Source: an uncultured Clostridia bacterium
GTDB lineage: Bacteria; Bacillota; Clostridia; Oscillospirales; Ruminococcaceae
Direction of reading: 5' to 3'
Assembly (NCBI GenBank): GCA_944385925.1
Contig: CALWZE010000041.1
Location: forward strand, 1-64,000
Length of the DNA: 64,000 nt
The position numbers and the translations under genes are program-made. Shown piece by piece: positions 15,760 through 23,282 of this stretch. Positions within the stretch are counted from its first letter, which is position 1, and every line of letters starts with the position of its first letter. The notes beneath the pieces were generated by a model, which saw nothing but the letters and a program-made list of their open reading frames with translations, was not told the DNA's origin and did no database searches.

Positions 15760-16842
15760 GTGGTGAATACTCTTTATCTGGTCACCGGCGCCGCAGGCCA
15801 TCTTGGCAGCACCGTGGTGCGTGAGCTTTGCGCGCGCGGCCAAAGGGTCCGCGCATTGGTTCTGCTAGGCGATCAGGCGGCCGCTTATCTGCCGTCCGAG
15901 GCAGAGATCTATTACGGGGATGTGACCGATCCGGAAGGACTTGCCGGTTTCTTTGCCGCACCTGAGGGGGAACGGCGGATCGTCATCCACGCGGCGGGCA
16001 TCGTCTCCATTGCAAGCCGGTTCGATCCGAAGGTGCAGCGGGTCAATGTCCAGGGTACAAAAAATGTCGTTGACCTCTGTATGCAGACCGGTGTGGACAA
16101 ATTGGTCCATGTCAGCTCGGTACACGCCATTCCCGAGCTGCCGCACGGGCAAACCGTCACCGAAATCAGTCATTTCGATCCGGACAAGGTTGTGGGGCTA
16201 TATGCCAAAACAAAAGCGGAGGCAACACAGTATGTTCTGGATGCAGCTTCGCGCGGACTGAATGCAAGCGTAGTGCATCCCTCCGGCATCACCGGTCCCT
16301 ATGATCGCGGCCGCGGACACCTCACCCAGCTGCTGGTTGATTACTGCAACGGCTCTTTAAGCGCGGGCGTCCATGGCGGCTATGACTTTGTGGATGTAAG
16401 GGATGTCGCGTCGGGCATTATTTCCTGTTGTGAAAAAGGAAGAAGCGGCGAATGCTACATACTTTCAAACCGGTATTTTGAAATCGGCGAGTTGTTTGAA
16501 ATTTTCAGCAAGGTCACCGGGCGGCGCAGAATTAAGACCATGCTGCCAATGTGGTTTGCCAAAAGCACCGCCGGTCTTTCCGAGCTGTATTACAGGCTGA
16601 AAAAACAGCCGCCGCTGTACACCGCCTATTCCCTGTATACCCTTTCCAGCAACGCGCTGTTCTCCAACCAGAAAGCTCGCCGTGAACTTGATTATTCCAC
16701 CCGTCCCTTCGACCAGACAATTGCCGACACCCTTCTCTGGCTGACCGAACTGGGCCGCATTCGGCCGCAGGATGAGAAGAAATCTGCCGGCGGAAGAAAG
16801 AAGATTTCCGCTTCCCGCCGGCGCAAGCAAGCTTCGTCCTAA
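15760..16842 (+). CDS. NAD(P)-dependent epimerase/dehydratase (extended SDR family)
   Basis: Rossmann-fold enzyme of 360 aa with nucleotide-binding TGAAGHLGS, an active-site Ser region (VHVSSVHA) and YAKTK for the catalytic Tyr/Lys. It resembles dihydroflavonol-4-reductase or hydroxysteroid-dehydrogenase-like extended SDRs; the substrate is unknown. Translation starts at GTG (15760) with GGAAAGGA seven bases before. The last 30 residues are strongly basic (KKSAGGRKKISASRRRKQ), unusual for this family, and may bind nucleic acid or membrane. It stands alone between two intergenic regions. Confidence 0.78.
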   Translation: MVNTLYLVTGAAGHLGSTVVRELCARGQRVRALVLLGDQAAAYLPSEAEIYYGDVTDPEGLAGFFAAPEGERRIVIHAAGIVSIASRFDPKVQRVNVQGTKNVVDLCMQTGVDKLVHVSSVHAIPELPHGQTVTEISHFDPDKVVGLYAKTKAEATQYVLDAASRGLNASVVHPSGITGPYDRGRGHLTQLLVDYCNGSLSAGVHGGYDFVDVRDVASGIISCCEKGRSGECYILSNRYFEIGELFEIFSKVTGRRRIKTMLPMWFAKSTAGLSELYYRLKKQPPLYTAYSLYTLSSNALFSNQKARRELDYSTRPFDQTIADTLLWLTELGRIRPQDEKKSAGGRKKISASRRRKQASS

Positions 16843-16895
16843 AAGGCAAAATAGTTATACTAAATAAAAAATATGTTTTTTGTTTAAAATAACTA

Positions 16896-16923
16896 TTGAT
16901 TTTATCGTAAAATGCGTTATAAT
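16896..16923 (+). promoter_or_regulatory. Promoter of the candidate structured RNA
   Basis: TTGATT and perfect TATAAT with a 16-bp spacer; predicted start near 16930. Confidence 0.78.
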
Positions 16924-16957
16924 ATAGACGTAAGCTAAAGAACAGGAGGGCACGCCA

Positions 16958-17074
16958 ATGGGCCAGGTAATAACAGACGAGACCTTTGGGTACAAGGCCG
17001 CGTCTGAAAACGCCAAAACCAAATCGCATATGCAAAAAGCGTTCGCCCTTTCGGTAACAGGGTTTCAAGCCTGA
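16958..17074 (+). CDS. Possible 38-aa leader peptide inside the RNA
   Basis: ATG preceded by ACAGGAGGG with 7-nt spacing opens a 38-codon frame ending in TGA. The peptide (starting MGQVITDETF) matches nothing I know. The frame covers the first helix of the RNA, so the Shine-Dalgarno-like run may equally be a structural element. Low confidence as a gene. Confidence 0.25.
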   Translation: MGQVITDETFGYKAASENAKTKSHMQKAFALSVTGFQA

Positions 17075-17493
17075 AGGCAGCCGTGGGAGTGTCGTATCGA
17101 GATGGGATGCGGCAAGGGCATATGTTCGCCAGACATAAAACGAGATCAAACCGGTGGGCAGCTTGAACGCATAGGAAGAAGCGATGGTGGATTCTGTGCG
17201 CGGTCTTTGACCCGGCGATCCTGTAAAGAAAGGATCGTAATGGCGCGCAAAAGGTTGCAGACGAGTGTCGAATACTTTTGCGGCGACCGGTTCATTGTTC
17301 CGAAAAAAGGGGCAATGAGATGCTTTGGAAATAAATAGTTCCATCGGAGTAAGCCAGTCATTCGAGCAAGCAGATCGATGACGAGAAAGTCGATTTGCAG
17401 GAAAATCGAAGAATAAAGGCAAAGAGTCACAAATTCAAAACACAAGCTCGTTTTCGACGGAAAGATTTCACAAGCAATTACAAATCAATAGGC

Positions 17494-17525
17494 AAAAAGG
17501 AGGGGCAATTGTCCCTCCTTTTTTT
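17494..17525 (+). terminator. Terminator of the candidate structured RNA
   Basis: A-run, stem AAAGGAGGG/CCCTCCTTT, then a T-run. Confidence 0.92.
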
Positions 17526-17655
17526 CTTAGTACATGAAAACCATCGTAAAAATGCTTAATTTTTTTCACGGTATCAATTAATTTATAGAGGTTATTCCAT
17601 TTTTTATAAAAACGTTAATTTTTTATCAATTTTCTGTTGCAGAGGGGAAAACTAT

Positions 17656-17673
17656 ATGTTAATCTATCAACAA
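17656..17673. promoter_or_regulatory. Rex-type operator before adhE
   Basis: ATGTTAATCTATCAACAA matches the Rex consensus TTGTTAANNNNTTAACAA at 12 of 14 defined positions. Another TTGTTAA half-site follows at 17681. Rex senses NADH/NAD+ and is a known repressor of adhE in clostridia. Confidence 0.7.
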
Positions 17674-17733
17674 ACAAGCTTTGTTAATCATTTGTCAATT
17701 CATTCTCACACTACGCAACAGGAGAAAATCAAG

Positions 17734-20346
17734 ATGAGCGAGAACAGCACAAGGATTGTCGACAGCCTCGAGGCGCTTGAGCAAACAATTGCTCAGGTGC
17801 GGGAAGCACAGCGCAGATTTGCGACCTATACGCAGGAGCAGGTCGATGCGATCTTCCTCGCCGCGGCCACAGCAGCAAACAAAGCCCGTATTCCGCTCGC
17901 CAAAATGGCGGTTGAAGAGACCGGCATGGGCGTTGTGGAAGACAAGGTGATCAAAAATCACTATGCCGCCGAATATATTTACAACGCCTATCGCTACACC
18001 AAGACCTGCGGTGTGCTGGAAGAGGACACCGCGTTCGGCATCAAAAAAATCGCGGAACCGATCGGACTGATCGCGGCGGTAATCCCGACCACAAACCCGA
18101 CGTCGACCGCTATCTTCAAGACGCTCATCTCGCTCAAAACCCGCAACGGTATCATTATCAGCCCGCATCCCCGCGCAAAAAACTGCACGATTGCGGCGGC
18201 AAAGGTTGTTCTGGAAGCGGCGGTTGCAGCCGGCGCGCCCGAGGGAATCATCGGCTGGATCGACGTTCCCAGTCTGGAACTGACCAACGCCATCATGCGC
18301 GAGGCGGACACCATTCTCGCGACCGGCGGTCCCGGCATGGTCAAATCCGCCTATTCTTCCGGCAAGCCTGCACTGGGCGTCGGCGCCGGCAACACCCCCG
18401 CCATTATCGATGAAAGCGCCGATATTCTTGTCGCCGTCAACTCGATCATCCATTCCAAGACTTTTGATAACGGCATGATCTGCGCTTCCGAGCAAAGCTG
18501 CATCGTGCTGGACGGCGTTTACGACAAGGTCCGCAAGGAATTCGCGGATCGCGGCTGCTATTTCCTGCAAGGGGAGGAACTGGATAAAGTCCGTCATACG
18601 ATCATCATCAACGGCGCGCTCAACGCCAAGATCGTAGGCCAGCCGGCGGTCAAAATCGCGGAGCTGAGCGGCGTCACCGTTCCGGCCGGCACCAAGATCC
18701 TGATCGGCGAGGTGGAAAGCGTCGAGCTTTCGGAAGAGTTTGCGCACGAAAAGCTTTCCCCTGTTCTTGCGATGTATCGCGCGAAAGATTTTGAGGACGC
18801 CATCGACAAGGCAGAGCACCTGATCGCGGACGGCGGGTACGGTCATACCTCCTCCATTTATATCGACCAGCTCACCCAGAAGGAAAAGCTGGATCGTTTC
18901 CAGGCACGGATGAAAACCTGCCGCATCCTGGTGAATACTCCCTCCTCGCAGGGCGGCATCGGCGACCTGTACAACTTTAAGCTTACCCCTTCCCTCACCC
19001 TTGGCTGCGGTTCCTGGGGCGGCAACTCGGTTTCCGAAAACGTGGGCGTCAAGCATCTGCTCAACATTAAAACCGTTGCCGAGAGGAGAGAAAATATGCT
19101 CTGGTTCAGAACCCCGCAAAAAGTATACATGAAAAAAGGCTGCCTGCCTGTCGCGCTGGATGAGCTGCGCACGGTTATGGGCAAGAAAAAGGTCTTTATC
19201 GTCACCGACAGCTTCCTTTACAACAACGGCTATATCAAGCCGATTACCGACAAGCTCGACGAGATGGGCATCACCCACACGGCGTTCTGGAACGTTGCAC
19301 CGGACCCGACCCTTGCCTGCGCGAAGGAAGGCGCTGCGGCGATGCGTGCTTTTGAGCCGGACTGCATCCTTGCGCTCGGCGGCGGTTCCGCCATGGACGC
19401 CGGCAAAATCATGTGGGTCATGTACGAGCACCCCGAAGTAGACTTCATGGATATGGCGATGCGTTTCGTGGATATCCGCAAGCGTGTCTATACCTTCCCA
19501 AAAATGGGCGAAAAGGCTTATTTCATCGCGGTTCCGACCAGCGCCGGCACCGGTTCCGAGGTAACTCCCTTTGCGGTCATTACCGATGAGACAACCGGCG
19601 TCAAATATCCGCTCGCCGACTATGAACTGCTGCCCAACATGGCCATCATCGACGCCGACTTCATGATGAACATGCCGAAAGGACTGACCAGCGCCTCCGG
19701 TATCGACGCGATGACCCATGCGCTCGAGGCCTATGCCGCAATGCTCGCCACACCCTTTACCGACGGTCTTGCATTGGAAGCGCTCAAACTGATCTTCAAA
19801 TATCTGCCCCGCGCCTACGATAACGGCCCCAACGATCCGGAAGCGCGCGAACAGATGGCCAACGCCTCGACGATGGCGGGCATGGCGTTTGCCAACGCAT
19901 TCCTCGGCGTCTGCCACTCGATGGCGCACAAACTCGGCGCTTTCCATCATCTGCCGCACGGTATCGCCAACGCGCTTATGATCGACGAGGTTCTGCGCTT
20001 TAATGCAAGCGAGACGCCGGCCAAGATGGGCACCTTCCCGCAGTACGCTTATCCGCACACCCTTGCCCGCTATGCGCAGGTTGCAGACGCACTTGGGCTC
20101 GGCGGCAAAACCGACGCAGAAAAGCTTGAAAAACTGATCGCCGCGATCGATGCACTGAAAGAAAAGGTCGGCATCAAGAAAACGATCAGGGACTACGGCG
20201 TTGACGAACAGGACTTCCTCGCACGCCTGGACGAGATGGTTGAGCAGGCGTTCGACGATCAGTGCACCGGCGCCAATCCCCGCTACCCGCTCATGAGCGA
20301 ACTCAAGCAGATGTATCTCAACGCCTATTATGGCAAGGAGGCATGA
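17734..20346 (+). CDS. adhE: Bifunctional acetaldehyde-CoA/alcohol dehydrogenase AdhE
   Basis: Fusion enzyme of 870 aa that reduces acetyl-CoA to acetaldehyde and then ethanol, recycling NADH during fermentation; it usually forms spirosome filaments. The N-terminal half is a CoA-acylating aldehyde dehydrogenase with Cys250 in GMICASEQS as nucleophile; the C-terminal half is an iron alcohol dehydrogenase with LALGGGSAMDAGK, TSAGTGSEVTPF and CHSMAHKLGAFHHLPHG. The start MSENSTRIV is supported by AGGAG; the longer frame from 17656 begins inside the Rex box. The gene is followed by a kinase gene with a nearly overlapping start. Confidence 0.97.
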   Translation: MSENSTRIVDSLEALEQTIAQVREAQRRFATYTQEQVDAIFLAAATAANKARIPLAKMAVEETGMGVVEDKVIKNHYAAEYIYNAYRYTKTCGVLEEDTAFGIKKIAEPIGLIAAVIPTTNPTSTAIFKTLISLKTRNGIIISPHPRAKNCTIAAAKVVLEAAVAAGAPEGIIGWIDVPSLELTNAIMREADTILATGGPGMVKSAYSSGKPALGVGAGNTPAIIDESADILVAVNSIIHSKTFDNGMICASEQSCIVLDGVYDKVRKEFADRGCYFLQGEELDKVRHTIIINGALNAKIVGQPAVKIAELSGVTVPAGTKILIGEVESVELSEEFAHEKLSPVLAMYRAKDFEDAIDKAEHLIADGGYGHTSSIYIDQLTQKEKLDRFQARMKTCRILVNTPSSQGGIGDLYNFKLTPSLTLGCGSWGGNSVSENVGVKHLLNIKTVAERRENMLWFRTPQKVYMKKGCLPVALDELRTVMGKKKVFIVTDSFLYNNGYIKPITDKLDEMGITHTAFWNVAPDPTLACAKEGAAAMRAFEPDCILALGGGSAMDAGKIMWVMYEHPEVDFMDMAMRFVDIRKRVYTFPKMGEKAYFIAVPTSAGTGSEVTPFAVITDETTGVKYPLADYELLPNMAIIDADFMMNMPKGLTSASGIDAMTHALEAYAAMLATPFTDGLALEALKLIFKYLPRAYDNGPNDPEAREQMANASTMAGMAFANAFLGVCHSMAHKLGAFHHLPHGIANALMIDEVLRFNASETPAKMGTFPQYAYPHTLARYAQVADALGLGGKTDAEKLEKLIAAIDALKEKVGIKKTIRDYGVDEQDFLARLDEMVEQAFDDQCTGANPRYPLMSELKQMYLNAYYGKEA

Positions 20347-20348
20347 AA

Positions 20349-21098
20349 ATGGAAAAGGCAAATGTTCTCGCGACCCGGGCGGACAAAGCCATCCTTCGTG
20401 AAGGAGATCGGGTTATAAAGGTATTTGACGACAATTACAAAAAATCCGATATTCTCAACGAAGCCCTTAACCAGGCGCGCGTCGAGGAGTCCGGACTGCC
20501 GGTACCGCGCATTCTTGAAGTTTGCAAGATGGACGGCAAATGGGCCATCGTCATGGACTATATTGAAGGCAAAACGCTGGATCAGCTCATGCAGGAAAAC
20601 CCGGATAAAGTTCAGGAATACCTGGGAATGTTTGTGGATCTTCAGCTTGAGATGCACAGCCATAAAGCGCCGCTTCTCAATCCGCTTATTCAGAAAATGC
20701 ACCGCAAGATCGGTGAAAGCGGTCTGAACGCAACCACTCGGTATGAGCTGAATGTGCGTCTGGATTCCATGCCCCGGCACACCAAGGTTTGCCACGGAGA
20801 CTATAACCCCAGCAATATCATCATCACCCCGCAGGGCAAGCCCTATATCATTGACTGGTCGCACGCAACCCAGGGAAACGCCTCCCACGACGCTGCGCGC
20901 ACCTATCTTCTCTTCCGGCTTGCCGGCAAGGACGATTTGGCCGAACAGTATATGCGGTTGTTCTGCGAAAAGAGCGACACCGCAAAACAGTATGTCCAGC
21001 AATGGCTGCCTATCGTCGCAGCTTCCCAGCTGGTCAAAGGCAAGCCCGAGGAGCGTGAATTCCTCCTGCGCTGGGCCGACGTTGTTCAGTACGAATAA
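20349..21098 (+). CDS. APH/choline-kinase-like phosphotransferase
   Basis: Protein-kinase-fold phosphotransferase of 249 aa. The catalytic loop is VCHGDYNPSNIII and the metal-binding segment IIDWSHA; WAIVMDYIEGKTLDQLM is the hinge. An ATG at 20343 overlaps the adhE stop, but AGGAGG is better placed for the ATG at 20349, just 2 bp after it, so translation is coupled with adhE. Small kinases of this group phosphorylate aminoglycosides, choline, sugars or macrolides; nothing here fixes the substrate. Tight coupling with adhE is unexpected. Confidence 0.78.
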   Translation: MEKANVLATRADKAILREGDRVIKVFDDNYKKSDILNEALNQARVEESGLPVPRILEVCKMDGKWAIVMDYIEGKTLDQLMQENPDKVQEYLGMFVDLQLEMHSHKAPLLNPLIQKMHRKIGESGLNATTRYELNVRLDSMPRHTKVCHGDYNPSNIIITPQGKPYIIDWSHATQGNASHDAARTYLLFRLAGKDDLAEQYMRLFCEKSDTAKQYVQQWLPIVAASQLVKGKPEEREFLLRWADVVQYE

Positions 21099-21130
21099 TT
21101 CCGGTTTACGGCAAAACATTTATAACAATC

Positions 21131-21163
21131 AGGGCAGCGGGTATTCAGTCCGCTGCCCTTTCA
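21131..21163 (+). terminator. Terminator of the adhE-kinase operon
   Basis: Stem AGGGCAGCGG/CCGCTGCCCT followed by a short T-rich stretch. Confidence 0.8.
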
Positions 21164-21281
21164 TATCTTAATCACTTTCTCTTCCTTCTTATTATTACAA
21201 TTAAAGCAGGCATCTTGTTGACCTTTTTTATAATCTTTTTTAAAGAAAGACAAAGTTTATTTCTAAATTGCTGAAAAATTG

Positions 21282-21310
21282 TTGACAAACTGTGAACGAT
21301 GTGGTAAATT
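21282..21310 (+). promoter_or_regulatory. Promoter of the antiterminator-PTS-nag operon
   Basis: Perfect TTGACA, 17-bp spacer, TAAATT. Predicted start near 21317 gives a leader of about 230 nt. Confidence 0.75.
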
Positions 21311-21353
21311 AAGTTTGTAAATGAGTCTGCTCTCAAAAAGCAGAGCAAAGACT

Positions 21354-21399
21354 TTAAACAAGCCCGCGGGCTTGTTTAAGTTCTGTATATACAGAACTT
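21354..21399. promoter_or_regulatory. Two abutting perfect palindromes in the PTS leader
   Basis: A 26-bp perfect palindrome (21354-21379, centred in CCCGCGGG) touches a 22-bp perfect palindrome (21378-21399, centred in GTATATAC). An earlier hairpin (AGTCTGCTCT/AGAGC..AGACT, 21324-21352) precedes them. In RNA these are very stable hairpins before the RAT; in DNA they could be operators. Confidence 0.6.
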
Positions 21400-21419
21400 C
21401 CGCAACAACTGAAAATATT

Positions 21420-21448
21420 GGATTGTTACTGGTCAGGCAGGCAAAACC
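21420..21448 (+). promoter_or_regulatory. Ribonucleic antiterminator (RAT) site
   Basis: GGATTGTTACTG, a short loop segment and CAGGCAAAACC fit the RAT consensus bound by BglG/LicT/GlcT-type proteins. Its 3' end overlaps the left arm of the following terminator, as expected. Confidence 0.92.
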
Positions 21449-21501
21449 AAATTTTGAATAGGTACGCTTTTCGTGCGTTCTTATCAAGATTTGGTTTTTT
21501 T
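21444..21501 (+). terminator. RAT-controlled terminator before the antiterminator gene
   Basis: A 14-bp stem (21444-21457 with 21484-21497, one G-U) followed by a T-run. It is exclusive with the RAT fold. Confidence 0.9.
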
Positions 21502-21549
21502 ATTTCCCTGAATACAAAGCCAGACCGCGGAAAGGGGCGGACACGGCGA

Positions 21550-22392
21550 ATGCGGATTTTAAAGGTGATCAACAACAATGTTGTAAGCGCGTTGGACGCG
21601 GAAAACCTGGAAATCATTGTCGTCGGTAAGGGAATCGGGTTTAAGGCAAAACCGGGTGATTTGATCCGGGAAAGCGCAGTTGAAAAAGTTTTTCGGATGC
21701 AGAATGAATCCGAGGCAGAAAAGCTCAAAGCGCTTTACTCCGGTCTTTCCCTTGAGATGCTTCGCGTAGCCAACCGGATCATCGATTATGCCAAGCTGCA
21801 TTTAAGCAAACAACTCAACCAGAGCATTTATATTACGCTTACCGACCACATCGCGTTTGCGGTCGACCGTTACAAACAGGGCATGGTGTTTCGCAATGCG
21901 CTGACGATGGAGGTTCGCAGGTTTTATAACGAAGAATACCAGGTTGGCCTTTATGCGCTGGAACTGATCGACCAATCTTTCAACGTTCGGTTTACGGAGG
22001 ACGAAGCCGCCTCGATTGCGCTGCACATTGTCAACGCCGAATTTGATTCCTCTCTCGGCGAGGTCATGCGCATGACCGAAGCAATCGACGGAATAATAAA
22101 GATTGTCGAGTCTCGTTTGAACATACGTCTGGAGGAAAATTCGCTTTTTTATGACCGGTTTGTGACCCATTTAAAATTTCTGTTTCAGCGGGTCCTCAAA
22201 CCGGATATGAGCGTCACAACAGACAACGACTTTGTGGAGATGGTAAGGACCTCTTATCCGGAAGAATTCTCATGCAGCACCGCCATCGGGGATTATATCT
22301 CGGAGCGGACGGGGCATTTGATCAGCGAAGAAGATAAGGCGTATCTGACTATTCATATCAGACGCATTATGCCCAACGTCAGACAAACCTGA
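21550..22392 (+). CDS. BglG/LicT-family transcriptional antiterminator
   Basis: RNA-binding regulator of 280 aa: N-terminal CAT domain (MRILKVINNNVVSALDAENLE, VVGKGIGF) and two PRD domains with phosphorylatable histidines, e.g. TLTDHIAFAVDR and FVTHLKFLF, TIHIRRIM. When the PTS substrate is present it should bind the RAT at 21420-21448 and let transcription pass the terminator. The ATG at 21550 starts the conserved domain; the longer frame covers the RAT and is not real. It lies in the same operon as the IIA, HPr and IIBC genes it controls. Confidence 0.94.
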   Translation: MRILKVINNNVVSALDAENLEIIVVGKGIGFKAKPGDLIRESAVEKVFRMQNESEAEKLKALYSGLSLEMLRVANRIIDYAKLHLSKQLNQSIYITLTDHIAFAVDRYKQGMVFRNALTMEVRRFYNEEYQVGLYALELIDQSFNVRFTEDEAASIALHIVNAEFDSSLGEVMRMTEAIDGIIKIVESRLNIRLEENSLFYDRFVTHLKFLFQRVLKPDMSVTTDNDFVEMVRTSYPEEFSCSTAIGDYISERTGHLISEEDKAYLTIHIRRIMPNVRQT

Positions 22393-22425
22393 CACAGCTT
22401 AAACTTGCAAAGGAAAGTGATACCA

Positions 22426-22926
22426 ATGTTTGACAAACTGAAATCCATGTTCGGCGGACACAAAGCCGAACCCATCGCGCTCGGCGCTCCGGTTGCGGGC
22501 GAAGTTGTCCCGCTCAGCGAGGTCAGCGACCCGACATTTTCCCAGGAAATCCTCGGAAAAGGCATTGCTATTCGTCCCGCGAATGGACGTGTCGTTTCGC
22601 CGGTCGATGGAGAAATCGCCTTGATGTTTGATACCGGCCATGCGGTCAGCATCAACGCCGACTGCGGCGCCGAAGTTTTGGTGCATGTCGGTTTGGACAC
22701 GGTCGGACTCAAGGGCAAGCACTTCACCGTTCATTGTTCGAACGGAGACAAGGTGCGCAAAGGAGATCTGCTCATTGAGTTTGATCCTGAAGGCATCCAG
22801 GCCGATGGATACGACACCATCACTCCCATGATCGTCTGCAATGTTGATCAGTTTGGCAGCTTTGAGCCCAAAACAGGCTTTACAGCTAACGAGCTGGAAA
22901 GCGTCATCCTTCTGAGCAACAAGTAA
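22426..22926 (+). CDS. crr: PTS glucose-type EIIA component
   Basis: Cytosolic phosphocarrier of 166 aa. The phosphorylated His is His87 in LVHVGLDTVGLKG, assisted by His72 in DTGHAVSIN. It passes phosphate from HPr to the IIB domain of the downstream IIBC protein, which has no IIA domain of its own. Start MFDKLKSMF has GGAAAG before it. It ends one base before the HPr start. Confidence 0.95.
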   Translation: MFDKLKSMFGGHKAEPIALGAPVAGEVVPLSEVSDPTFSQEILGKGIAIRPANGRVVSPVDGEIALMFDTGHAVSINADCGAEVLVHVGLDTVGLKGKHFTVHCSNGDKVRKGDLLIEFDPEGIQADGYDTITPMIVCNVDQFGSFEPKTGFTANELESVILLSNK

Positions 22927-23184
22927 ATGGTCAGTTTGCGGCATGTAATTCAAAACCCTCGCGGTATGCACGCACAGCCTGCGGCAAAAATCGCAATGTT
23001 CGCGCTGCGGCAGAAAGCCAGCTGTACCCTCGTATGCGGAGAACAAACCGCCCGCGCGGACCAGCTGATGGAATTGATGGCGTTGCCCGCGAAATGCGGA
23101 GACACATTGACCGTGTCCTGCGAAGGAGAAGACGAGCAGAAAGCGCTCGATGGTCTTCAGAACATTCTTGAAGAATTTTTATAA
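22927..23184 (+). CDS. HPr-family phosphocarrier, atypical
   Basis: HPr-like protein of 85 aa. The phospho-His is present (His15 in NPRGMHAQPAA). Arg17, which normally neighbours the phosphohistidine, is Gln, and the regulatory Ser46 is also Gln (ADQLMELM in place of KSIMGVM). It therefore should not be a target of HPr kinase and may not act in CcpA signalling. It directly abuts the IIA gene with no gap, so it is likely a dedicated phosphocarrier for this PTS. A general ptsH probably exists elsewhere. Confidence 0.88.
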   Translation: MVSLRHVIQNPRGMHAQPAAKIAMFALRQKASCTLVCGEQTARADQLMELMALPAKCGDTLTVSCEGEDEQKALDGLQNILEEFL

Positions 23185-23282
23185 ATGTCCGTAATTTCAA
23201 TTTGTCGAATTTCCGCGTTTGCGGAATCGAAATACAACCCCATCTCGCGGACTTATCCGCACATAATATGAGGAGGTTTTTC

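Larger units (their letters stand above)
16930..17525 (+). ncRNA. Candidate large structured noncoding RNA, about 600 nt
   Basis: A self-contained transcript unit with promoter, no protein-like ORF of size, and its own terminator. At least five helices can be drawn: 16974-16979/17001-17006 with inner CCTT/AAGG; 17168-17176/17192-17200 (9 bp); 17216-17221/17232-17237; 17246-17253/17275-17282 (8 bp perfect); 17370-17378/17390-17398 (9 bp). Loops and joints are purine- and A-rich as in structured RNAs. The size is in the range of the OLE and ROOL classes, but I cannot assign it to either. It ends about 210 bp before adhE. It is not RNase P RNA, tmRNA or 6S RNA by their known cores. Confidence 0.7.

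Noticed and set aside
16532..17422. A 296-codon minus-strand frame over the RNA gene
   Set aside because: It runs antisense through the end of the epimerase gene and through the RNA helices, with no ribosome site or domain.
17695..20361. An 888-codon open frame on the minus strand opposite adhE
   Set aside because: It mirrors adhE codon structure, has no ribosome site or domain, and AdhE on the plus strand is certain.
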